DNA of 60,000 bases, from NCBI RefSeq assembly GCF_910592395.1, contig NC_088322.1:6569431-6629430 (forward strand), read 5' to 3'. A program made the translations under genes and the position numbers. The first letter of the stretch is position 1; each line of letters opens with the position of its first letter. This stretch comes from Lineus longissimus (lineage: Eukaryota > Nemertea > Pilidiophora > Heteronemertea > Lineidae). The notes below the pieces were generated by a model that saw only the letters and a list, made by a program, of their open reading frames with translations, ran no database searches and had not been told where the DNA came from. Below, one piece after another: positions 1 to 10,111 of the stretch.

Positions 1-3000
1 AAAATCAGAGCTGTTATCGTTAGTGAAACATCTTCCTGCCGAGTTCGATAAAATAACGACAGCTACCAGGGACCTCAAGGAACCAGTCAACTTGTATGAA
101 ATGTTCATCGAGTTCACGTTAAAAAAGTGAGTACTGTTTGACTGCTAACCTATAACCACTGGGAACAAACCGTTAACGTTATAGATTCGCTGCTTCTATA
201 TCAACTAAAACAAGCTCTTCTAAATTATTTTCCCAATTCGAATGTAGCGTTTCTTGATCATCAAAACCTTGCTGCGGAGAGGACAGTGAAAGTAGTGAGG
301 TGAGGTGGTGCGTGTATAGTACCCCCAGGTATATGGCACGGCTTAACCCGCCGGCCATGAGGGAATTCCTTTATGGCCCAGTGGTTGGCGCGTTGGTCCC
401 AGAGTGGAAGTTAAGCAACGTTGAGCGCGGTCAACCTTTGGATCGGTGACCGGCGCGTATAATACATCTGGCGACCTTCCCACGCGATGCGAGCTCTGGA
501 TTTGTAGTTCGGTACTGAGACGCAAGAAGCGCTAAGTAGGATCGAGTACGATCCATCTCTGTCCGAAGGGGGGAATGATGTATAGTACCCCCAGGTATAT
601 GGCACAGCTTAACCCGCCGGCCATGAGGGAATTCCTTTATGGCCCAGTGGTTGGCGCGTTGGTCCCAGAGTGGAAGTTAAGCAACGTTGAGCGCGGTCAA
701 CCTTTTGATCGGTGACCGGCGCGTATAATACAGTGCTACCCTTGAATATTATGTCTGCCTTAGAAGAAGAGCAAACACAACCTATGAATCCCTCCTCTAT
801 CAACTAACACAAGCCTTTAACATTGTTTTTCCAGTTCTGATGCAGCATCAAGTCGCACCCCGCTCATCAGATACCTCCAGCAGAAGGGTAACACCTCCAT
901 CTATGAATACCGCACGGGTGAGAAGCCGACCGTGATCGACCTAGCTGAGTATGCGGTCAGTGTGGAGGAGGAGGAGAGAGATGACACGGAGGAAGCTGGT
1001 GAGGTAAGGGTTAAAGTGGCGATAAGAAACACATTATCGCTATCGGTAACATCTCAATAACGAAGAGCAATTTTTCTAGATGGCTCTTTAGGATAGAACT
1101 TAGAAGTGTAAAATAAAGGGAAATGAAAAAATACAGGACACGGGAAGGGTTGTTTTCTTTAAGACCAAAAGAGTGCACTTCTAGCTAATTTACTCAACTT
1201 TAAAGAGGACTCTAGGCTAGGCAGGAGCTGCGGATGAAATTGGTGGTCTTCGTGTGTGGGGTAATGACCAATTAGCAGACTCGGTCATGATTGATTCCTC
1301 GTACAAGCACAACAGTTCTGATGTCATGAGAGATAGGAGAGACCCCTATTGGCAACATTGTGTTACTTAACCCGACCCACCTGGCTCCTGCCTGTAGTCT
1401 CCCTTTAACATATTTTAAAAAGAGAGTCAGATATTCGGTATCATTTTTGAATGTAAATAAGTTCCACGGTTGTCTCTGAAATAGTCTTGGGACACTCGGT
1501 CGCTGCATCAACAGAATGATACTCCACTTGGTTTTAAGTTTTCACAAAACACAATCGAGTCACCACAAGGCCTAGCCTTCTTTTTCATGGTGGGAGCTGT
1601 CATAATTTATATCTTACATATTTTCCTTTTTTTAGATTGACTGGGGCGCCATAGACACAGCTGGTACCGACGAAGGCATTATCGACTTTGGGGCCGGAGA
1701 TGTTGCTGATATAGACTTTGGCGATAGCATCACGGCTGCTGAAGATATCGACTGGGGCGACATTGATACAAACGTGGAGATTGAAGTCGAGGAGGGCGGC
1801 GTCTCCAAGGAAACGATCGAACAGGAAGTGATGTCAGAAGAAACAGGCGTGGCTAGAGGCGTGGATGCGTTGACCGTTTTAGACAATGTTGAGACCAGAA
1901 ATAAGTTCTTGGATGAATTATTCGAGGTAGGATTTTAATAACTTCGATGACAAGTTCATGTTAGTTGGCAGAAATGGACGACCTAGTTTAATGGGATATG
2001 TAGACCAAATTTCTATTTGCTGCAGTCAGCCCCCAGTCAACTCCAGGTGGACCTTGTATGACTATGATTAATCTCTTTGATTCCAGTTGGACGCATTCTT
2101 CAGCCAGCGTGTAGAGGAGATGACCATGGAGGCTGACGTGATCTCCAGCACACAGCTGCAGTCAGCCCCTAATGAACTCCAAGTGGACGTATGTCAGATT
2201 GAGAAGCTCCATGCCCGGGTCACTGACATCATAAAGAGGTTTGATGAAGTCAAACTCCAGCATATGTTGTCTATTAGAAGTTCACCCAGGTGGGGAATTT
2301 TCTTCTTTCGTGTGCTTTGAAAATGTCCCAGCAAAAGGCCTAGCTCAGCACAATGACCAGTGTTGTAAATGAAAGGCAGAGAAATCTTCTTTGCCAGCAA
2401 ATGGTTGCCTTGTTTCAAAGATAGAGAGTCTGTGGTGTTTGGGCTTGTGAAACTTTGTCACTGTATGACTTTCACTTGAGACTGGTCAAATTGTTCTGCG
2501 ATATTGATGATCTGCATTTCGAAACTTCTGAGGACTCTTCTATTGATGATAATGCCCAGGAAGCCCCTAGAGCTCCTGTACATTACCCTGTTGTAAGGCT
2601 AGTTGGTGGTTATAGGAAACATAAGCTTGAGCTCACACAAGGAGGTTACAGACAACAGAAACGTTGTCGTTTGTGTTATGTTGGCGGTATTCGTAAAGAT
2701 ACGAGATATCACTGTTCTGACTGTCATGCCCCCTTTATAAGGACAGGTACTTTGGGAAATATCACCCCAAGCAATGAAAGAGGAGATCAAGAACTACAAC
2801 TACACCCAGTTTCATGTAATTCCATTTATCATAACTTTATTTTTTATTCAGTTGAAAAGTGCTGATTTTAGTGAAAACCTTGGCCCCATAGGGGATAGAT
2901 GAGAAAAAGGGCCTGGCAGAGAAGGTGTTAAACAAGTTTCAAACTCCTAGACCATTTACCAATTTCCATTTCTTGCAGGTTTGTTGATCGCTTATCTGAA

Positions 3001-4646
3001 AACCTGTCCCAGCTTGTAGCACAGTCCAAGAAATTTGCCGCCATGCAGCGGATATCGGTGTCGAAGCGAGACAATGCGCTGGAGGAGCAGAGAGCTCTGG
3101 AGCCCAAGCTGGATATCATCAGGAAGAAGACGCTCGGCTTGAAGAAACAGGTATGATACTCAACTGGGACAGGCCAGTTCTTAAAGACACTCAGCTTGAA
3201 GAAACAGGTACGATACTCAACTGGGACAGGCCAGTTCTTAAAGACACTCAGCTTGAAGAAACAGGTACGATACTCAACTGGGACAGGCCAGTTCTCAAAG
3301 ACACTCAGCTTGAAGAAACAGGTAAGATACTCAACTGGGACAGGCCAGTTCTTAAAGACACTCAGCTTGAAGAAACAGGTAAGATACTCAACTGGGACAG
3401 GCCAGTTCTTAAAGACACTCAGCTTGAAGAAACAGGTACGATACTCAACTGGGACAGGCCAGTTCTTGAAGACACTCAGCTTGAAGAAACAGGTACGATA
3501 CTCAACTGGGACAGGCCAGTTCTTGAAGACACTCAACTTGAAGAAACAGGTACGATACTCAACTGGGACAGGCCAGTTCTTAAAGACACTCAGCTTGAAG
3601 AAACAGGTAAGATACTCAACTGGGACAGGCCAGTTCTTAAAGACACTCAGCTTGAAGAAACAGGTATGATACTCAACTGGGACAGGCCAGTTCTTAAAGA
3701 CACTCAGCTTGAAGAAACTGGTGCGATACTCAACTGGGACAGGCCAGTTCTTAAAGACACTCAGCTTGAAGAAACAGGTACGATACTCAACTGGGACAGG
3801 CCAGTTCTTAAAGACACTCAGCTTGAAGAAACAGGTAAGATACTCAACTGGGACAGGCCAGTTCTTAAAGACACTCAGCTTGAAGAAACAGGTACGATAC
3901 TCAACTGGGACAGGCCAGTTCTCAAAGACACTCAGCTTGAAGAAACAGGTAAGATACTCAACTGGGACAGGCCAGTTCTTAAAGACACTCAGCTTGAAGA
4001 AACAGGTAAGATACTCAACTGGGACAGGCCAGTTCTTAAAGACACTCAGCTTGAAGAAACAGGTACGATACTCAACTGGGACAGGCCAGTTCTTGAAGAC
4101 ACTCAGCTTGAAGAAACAGGTACGATACTCAACTGGGACAGGCCAGTTCTTGAAGACACTCAACTTGAAGAAACAGGTACGATACTCAACTGGGACAGGC
4201 CAGTTCTTAAAGACACTCAGCTTGAAGAAACAGGTAAGATACTCAACTGGGACAGGCCAGTTCTTAAAGACACTCAGCTTGAAGAAACAGGTATGATACT
4301 CAACTGGGACAGGCCAGTTCTTAAAGACACTCAGCTTGAAGAAACTGGTGCGATACTCAACTGGGACAGGCCAGTTCTTAAAGACACTCAGCTTGAAGAA
4401 ACAGGTACGATACTCAACTGGGACAGGCCAGTTCTTAAAGACACTCAGCTTGAAGAAACAGGTAAGATACTCAACTGGGACAGGCCAGTTCTTAAAGACA
4501 CTCAGCTTGAAGAAACAGTCACGATACTCGTATGGTTACGTTCTTGTTCTTAAATCTGTCCATCTCCTTTCCAGATTGAATCTGAGATCTCCAAAAAGTA
4601 CATGGAGCGCCCTGTCAATATCATGGGGGAGATAAACACCATGTGA
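1..4646 (+). CDS. CDK5RAP3: CDK5RAP3 (C53), 3' part of gene, six exons
   Basis: Exons read as <1-126, 835-1003, 1636-1926, 2087-2289, 2979-3150 and 4575-4646 (stop TGA 4644-4646); all joins are GT-AG and phases agree throughout. The product is the UFM1-ligase adaptor CDK5RAP3/C53, which works with UFL1 and DDRGK1 at the ER and in ER-phagy (family knowledge). Sequence support: exon 3 encodes an acidic disordered segment with two IDWG and two IDFG motifs, the shuffled ATG8-interacting motifs typical of C53. Exon 4 encodes LDAFFSQRVEEM and exon 5 the helical stretch ending LGLKKQ. The last exon ends YMERPVNIMGEINTM, the conserved C-terminus. The 5' part lies outside the window. The last intron is largely a 57-bp tandem array that copies the exon-5 end and its donor. 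An AATAAA at about 5145, inside a palindromic repeat, is a possible polyadenylation signal. Confidence 0.93.
313..465 (+). repeat. 5S rRNA-like SINE unit, copy 1
   Basis: A 153-bp unit in a CDK5RAP3 intron, repeated nearly identically at 579-731. Its 3' half reads GAAGTTAAGCAACGT, then a GGATCGGTGACCGGC block, closely matching the internal promoter (A and C boxes) of eukaryotic 5S rRNA. Just upstream, ATGGCCCAGTGGTTGGCG resembles a tRNA A box. This looks like a composite tRNA/5S SINE (SINE3-like). It is not a functional 5S gene because the 5' half does not match 5S. Confidence 0.65.
579..731 (+). repeat. 5S rRNA-like SINE unit, copy 2
   Basis: Second copy of the unit at 313-465 in the same orientation, with only a few substitutions (for example CTTTTGATCGG in place of CTTTGGATCGG). 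The two copies are separated by 113 bp of unrelated sequence, so they may be two insertions or one dimeric element. Confidence 0.65.
2455..2865 (+). mobile_element. piggyBac transposase C-terminal fragment
   Basis: Open frame inside a CDK5RAP3 intron. Its second half carries a cysteine-rich pattern, RCRLCYVGGIRKDTRYHCSDC (split here as CxxC about residues 75-78, then CxxC), which is the zinc-finger tail of piggyBac (PGBD) transposases. This is preceded by a diverged RLVGG segment of the usual pre-finger region. The catalytic DDE core is absent and no terminal repeats were seen, so it is a dead 3' remnant. The finger is incomplete at its C-terminal side. Confidence 0.6.
3138..4529 (+). repeat. 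57-bp tandem array carrying repeated 5' splice sites
   Basis: Begins inside CDK5RAP3 exon 5 (CTTGAAGAAACAG, 3138-3150) and runs 24 full units from 3151, each 57 bp and each ending in the same exon-derived CAG followed by a GT donor. Donor variants across the 24 units: GTACGA 11, GTAAGA 8, GTATGA 3, GTGCGA 2. Units 3-13 and 14-24 have the same variant order, so a 627-bp 11-unit block was duplicated. A partial unit after 4518 has lost its GT. Because 57 is divisible by three, several frames stay open on both strands; those open frames are not genes. Confidence 0.95.
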
Positions 4647-6862
4647 TGAGCTGTGAGGACAATATCGTGGACCGAGACTCGTGTCGTCTGTCATCGGGAA
4701 CATTTCAATGATGAAATGATAGGACTTGTGCTTTATGGGAAAAAAGTGGCCGAGCAGGACAATCCATGTACATGTATCTTGTTCTCCATAGATCTGTCAG
4801 TCACAATCCGAAATAACGTTTAAAGCTGCATAGTTATCTTATCATTATCGTCAAATTATCATTGTTCTCGTGTCTACATCTAAACCTCCCTATTCACTGT
4901 TATTCACATTTGGAACATCAAGAGGTCATCAGCATCTTTTGCCAGGTGCAGGCTTTTCGCCAGCGTTCACCAAAATTGATGTGACGAGGCAGGAGGTATG
5001 TCTGGGAGATCGTTACAAGGGAGACCGAGGGCATAACCAAGGAATCGGGGGTGGTAAATTTGGTTTCATGACTTTGGACATGCAAAAATTACCCACCAAG
5101 TTCTCTAGGACAAGGTCACAACCTGCAATAATGGGTGATATGAATAAAGACTAGCAAATGCTTTATCTAAAACTCCATGTACATTTACACTAGGCCTTTC
5201 TGTACAAAATTGAAGTAAAAGCATTTGCTAGTCTTTATTCATGTCACCCAATAAGCTGCAGTAGGAGTACTCTCCAGGTTGTGACATTGTCCTGAGCAAA
5301 TTTGGCGTCTGGTGCAGCTTTGTCTCGTGGCGTGGGTCAGTACCATAGACCACTCAATTGGTCACGTGACTATCGATGAAAATTAATAGATTGGACAAAG
5401 TCACAACCAGCAATTCGTTTTGAGTGTTGTCACAAGTTGTGACTTTGTCCCAAGCGATTGAGGAGAGAGTGAGGACTTCAAGTCATGGCTTTTAAGTAGG
5501 TTGTGACATTATCCCATAGAGCAAAAGAGGAATATATAGGGCTAGATGAATAGATCTGGTCTGATGCACTTCACTGACAATTTCAAAATGGTAAGTATGA
5601 AACTAAGTCCATTTGACAGCCCTTTGGAACATTCCAAATGCCATGAATGCACTAATAATATTGTATTCCATTGACAGAAAATAATTTCCACACTCCACTC
5701 TGAGAAGTACTATACAGTAACTGCAAGTGGGCCACTGAAGATTGTTCTTTTAGTAGGCCTATATTGTGTGCAGACTCATCTGCAGCCAACATGTAATACA
5801 ATGTACAATGAAGCCAGAGGACTCAAGGGCTCAGCAGTCTAATCTGCCCCAGACTAAATCGGCACCTGGTTAAAACGGACCAATTAAACTCGATTTTAAC
5901 TTCAAACTTTAAATCCATTGACGAATAATCAAAATATAATGTCACACGGTTTCAGAGTTAAAAAAAACCCTGGGGCCGTTTGACTCGATACTATTTGAGG
6001 AAACGTTTGGACAAACAACCATGTTATAAACTCAGAATAGTCTCAAATTTTTTATTACAAACATATCGTGACTGATAATTTCACAACTGGAAGCGAGATG
6101 CCTATATTTACAACACAATAATAATCAGCAAAAAATCTGAATATTGAATGAGAAACTTCGGCAAAAACTCTCATATTCCTCAAGGAGGCAGTGGTTAGTC
6201 TCTAAAAGTCTTGCTGCAGACTGGAAGACCATTAACAGTGGTTCAAGCTGCTCAAACAAGTCAAGAATGCGTGGAGAGAGGCTTGGGGACAAGTCAAGTC
6301 AGAATGCTGGTGGTATGCTATTTCCACAGCAATCCGATATAACACAAACAGCTGCACTGCAGCAAATCACTCCTACGAAGACTGCAGTGACCACAACTAG
6401 TTGCAACAGATTAAAATGAGTTGCAAGGTAACCCATGCATATATTGAGCAATCTGGGGCATGCAGTGGGCTGATCGAAATGAAATGTCATGATCAGGTCA
6501 TGGTGACCTGACATACCCCATGGCACATAAATTTTATTGAAAACAAGTCGCTCATCAGAGATACATCACACTTTTTAGGTTTTTACTTCTGGCCCCCTAG
6601 AGGCCAAGTAAAGAATCAGATTGAACCGAAATTGATTGTCAGAAGTCACTTGACCTGGGTTGACCTGTGTACAAAGTTTCAAGTTCATAGCTCTAGCGGT
6701 TAAGAAAGTGCCACTGTTTTTGAAACAGGATACAGACGACGACGGACGCTGCCCTATTGTATAGACTCACCTACGGTGAGCCAAAAAGGGAGGACTGTCT
6801 CATCCTCTATCCAATGCCAAGACACAAACACCAGGGGCGCCCCCAGTACACAGTTCCTTCCA
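4647..6862. other. Intergenic region between CDK5RAP3 and translin 3' ends
   Basis: Converging 3' flanks. Holds the palindromic repeat cluster at about 5100-5515 and, on the minus strand, an AATAAA (TTTATT at 6533-6538), which is a plausible polyadenylation signal about 325 nt after the translin stop. No other coding sequence was recognised. Confidence 0.6.
5100..5515. repeat. Palindromic MITE-like cluster
   Basis: Inner arms of about 32 bp (5132-5164 and 5219-5251, one mismatch, around TGAATAAAGACTAGCAAATG) form a near-perfect hairpin with a 55-bp loop. They sit inside an outer imperfect pair, GGACAAGGTCACAACCTG and its inverse near 5275. The same GGACAAAGTCACAACC motif recurs inverted near 5393, 5435 and 5500, so several copies or fragments of one terminal-inverted-repeat family are stacked here. 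Confidence 0.65.
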
Positions 6863-9800
6863 TCAATCCTCCAAGGATGTCTCAGTAGCACCAACCGCCC
6901 TAGGCGAGTCTCCTGAACCAGAGATAGGTGACGCTGCTTGTCTGTCCCCCGGTACGAGACCACGTATAGTAATGTCATAAATCACCTCCTCAATTTTCTT
7001 CAAATCGTATTTTAAAGCGTCAAATCTTTTTCTCAGAGCATCGTTTTTCAGATTTAGGAGTCTGAATCCCGAGTCCAGTTCTCCCACGAATTGTCCGATA
7101 CGAAGCGGTCGCGTGTAGTCTCCGGCCGTCACTGCATTGATACACATCCGGGACTGAAACCACAAGAGGTTAACCTGATGAGAACCCGATGTCGATATTA
7201 TTACCATGAAAAAGCAATCTGATTGAACAGTAGCAATCATAACAATACAGGGCTACAAGAAGACTCTGGAGACACTTTGCCAATACAAAGTCATTGTGAC
7301 AACGTCACATGGCAGAGCAAATCAGCTGACATAGCTCGACATACAACCAAGTGCAGTGGTTCACCTCCCTTAGAAGACACCTCTCTATACAGGACAACGT
7401 CTCTTTTCTAAAAGGACACCTCTCAACATAGAACAGTAGTTTTGGTCCAAAATTGGTTGTTTCCATTCAATTTGACCTCTCTTATCAGGACACCTCTCTA
7501 AAAAGGACAGCAGTTGTCAGTCCCGAGGGTGTCCTTAATAGAGAAGTGCTCCTGTATAGTTTTGTCGATGATCTTAACATCTGACTGAGTTGTAGAATAG
7601 AACGCCTGAAAGCCAATTCTTATCTTACCAGTTCACTGGCTACAAGAAGCAGCCCCATAAGGAAGTCGTCGAGATCAATATGGAAACCCTCAGCTTTATC
7701 AACATGGACTGCAATGAGATGTGAAATCGTTACGTCAATGGAAGATGAAAAATGGAGCAAAATTTCAAGGTCCAATTAAGTCGATTTCATCCTAGATGTG
7801 AACATCATTTATTCTTAAAGTACATTGACCTATTCATATAGCTCATACAACTGAAGAGACAAAGAGATGGTTATCTTCGTAAAAACTGGGTTGGGCCAAT
7901 AAATATGTTTGATAACCATGTGCTCATCTCAAGGTCTGGCATAAATGCAGACAAACCACCAGTGGTCATGGCACCTATGATACTGGGTGACTTACTTCCT
8001 AACATCTCTGCTGTCTCCTCCCTCGTCACGAGTCTCTCGGACTCCAGATAGACCACCAGTGCCGTCACAAACACCAGTCTCTGAGTGACTAACCGCCAGT
8101 GGTCATGGAACCTATAATACTGTCCGTCAGGTATCTTGACACCGAGATCTTTGTACTGAGACTTGACTGTTTCTAACGATCCTCGTACCGTCTTACAGAT
8201 GTCGGAGGCTGAAAGAAAAAAAAGACTGCGTTAAAACGGAGACAAAAATTTCATAAACTGGCAACAATGGCAACCAGTGCAATATACTTGTGATGTGGCC
8301 CCCCATTCAGTATCATTTATTACCAGGTGTTGGACCTTCAGGCCATAGGGATTGTAATAATGAAGGACGGATTTGGTTGTATTGTAGTAATTATTTGCCA
8401 AAGCACTTTAAGGAGCAATTCCTTGGATTACTAATGTTTAGCAACGCTACATGCATCTAAAAGCAGACCTGTTACCTGTCTCAAAGTCCTGGCATTATAT
8501 GCATTGACTGCTGGGTAGCAGTCAACAAAATGTCATCAATTACTGCACAGGAGAAAGTTTGAAGCCCCCTTCGTCTCGGCTCATGATGGACCTTTCCCTG
8601 GATATCAACTTTACATGATCAACTTTACAGAATGAAGCTCCATGTATTGACTGGTGTCTCGTTCAATGATCTTGCTGTCACGCCAACAGATTGCATGATT
8701 AGCTTAGGCAACTTGGTCTCTTATTGCCGACTTGTGGTTGGACCATGTTTTGTTGACCACTACCCCCCCCCCCCTACACCCTAGCCGTCAATAGAATTAA
8801 CTTCTTCTGATGAAATGACTTGAGCAGTCATGAAACGTCCCAGCCAAAGGGTAAACGGAAAAACGCCGACCGACCGACTGACCTACCATCATAATACTAT
8901 AGACCCATGCACTTGATTGGGACCAACGTTTATGTAAAATGCATGGTGACGTGACGACGGCCAACACTACATCATGTAAACGTTGTTCCCAATCAAGTGC
9001 ATGAATCTATAGAGGGTGATTTTGTGGGTAACCGGAAAAACGCCGACCGACCGACCTGCCAACCTACCGTCATATGCAGTATCCCTTTCGCTTTTCTATA
9101 GCACATGTATCTGTGTAGTGCCCAGCGCAATGGACGTGATGGAGTCCGACGTGTCTGACAGCAGCATCTTCAGTCAATTATACCGGGAAAACGAGCCCAC
9201 GCAGTAAGGAACTGATAACGATACTCTAAAGATATGCTTTGTCTAGTACATGGTCGGTGGATATAAAAACATGATTTGGGCCTAATCTATGCACTGTAGT
9301 TTTTCTACTCGAGTGTCTCGACCGATGCAATGCATGAACTGAAACGCACAATATGCATTTGTTGTCATTTGAACAGCGCACGTGCGCTTGTTTACAATTT
9401 TATTTCACATGACCTGCTATCGTGGATTGGATATATCACATTGACTTATGAGACCTGTGACTCAACTACGAAACTCCTTGGGTTGGTAGGTCGGTAGGTC
9501 GGTCGGTCAGCCTTTTTCCGGTTACCCAGCCAAAGTGAAGACAAGAGACCAAGTCACTCTGGCCTCAACATTTAAGACGCTCCCGAAGGCGTCTCCCATC
9601 TTACTATGTTTGATGCCGTCTGCTTGATGAATCCCCTGAAGACTCGTGATCAACTGCCGAGCCGTCTGCTCCAGTATCTTCACCTGATTCCTGATCTCCT
9701 GCAAGAGAAAAAACAAAATGTTATAAACATGGCAACCAGTCAGGCCAAGATCTTTGATTGACAGATCGTAGCCAGATCAGTCAGTCTTGACTCTGTCATG

Positions 9801-10111
9801 TTCATAAGTGCCAAGTGGAGATCTTCGCATGCACGGAGTAAAAATCAAGCAGGATGGTGATCCTACAGCGTTTTAATGTTGCCCATGGATTAAGCTTTGT
9901 GGTGGACAGAAATAATATTTTTTTCAGTTTCTGCATGATCATCATCATGATCATGTCTGCCATAGGCCCATCTGGCTCTGACTCTGTGTTAAAGAAAATC
10001 TCCTAAAACTAATGAAAAACAAAGTGAAAATACCTCTCTTTTGTCACTTTCTGTTTTCATGTACTCTTCAAAGCTGGCGAATATCTCAGATAAGGATGCC
10101 TGTCTCGTCAT
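6863..10111 (-). CDS. TSN: Translin, complete, five exons
   Basis: Exons in transcript order: 10111-10034, 9698-9605, 8208-7996, 7708-7629, 7153-6863. All have GT-AG borders and consistent phase, giving 251 codons plus stop. Translin binds single-stranded RNA/DNA and, with TRAX, forms the C3PO endoribonuclease used in RISC activation and tRNA processing (family knowledge). Sequence support: N-terminal SLSEIFASFEEYMKTESDKR, then ILEQTARQLITSLQGIH, YYRFHDHWRLVTQRLVF, VVYLESERLVTREETAEML, GFHIDLDDFLMGLLLVASEL and the diagnostic VTAGDYTRPLRIGQFVGELD plus GFRLLNLKNDALRKRFD. It is about 23 residues longer than vertebrate translin because of a Ser/Gly-rich C-terminal tail. The start ATG (10109-10111) opens the conserved N-terminus. 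It diverges from ELAC1. Confidence 0.95.
7340..7565. repeat. Diverged dispersed repeat in translin intron 4
   Basis: Contains repeated short blocks of the type GGACACCTCTCTA...AGGACA (near 7370, 7410, 7488) and an inverted form GGTGTCCTTAATAGAGAAG (7529-7547). This gives a degenerate internally repetitive and partly palindromic element with no coding content. Confidence 0.45.
8850..9526. mobile_element. Mutator-like MITE with 9-bp target-site duplication
   Basis: Lies in translin intron 2. The left end GGTAAACGGAAAAACGCCG and the inverted right end (CCTTTTTCCGGTTACC, ending 9526) are followed inward by GACC/GGTC-rich tracts. Both sides are flanked by the direct 9-bp CAGCCAAAG (8841-8849 and 9527-9535). 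TIRs plus a 9-bp duplication fit a non-autonomous Mutator-like element. A further copy of the left terminus lies inside at about 9027, next to an inner inverted repeat at 8892-9012. No transposase was seen. Confidence 0.65.
8892..9012. repeat. Inner inverted-repeat element
   Basis: Arms CTATAGACCCATGCACTTGA (from 8898) and, inverted, the segment ending ATGAATCTATAG (9012) pair over about 40 bp with few mismatches. This is a small palindromic MITE nested in the larger TIR element of translin intron 2. Confidence 0.6.

Noticed and set aside
313-731. Functional 5S rRNA genes
   Set aside because: Only the 3' half resembles 5S; the 5' half is tRNA-like or unrelated, so these are SINE units.
2928-4635. 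Long open frames (466 and 411 codons) on both strands
   Set aside because: They arise because the 57-bp array unit has a length divisible by three and lacks stops in several frames; peptides are pure repeats.
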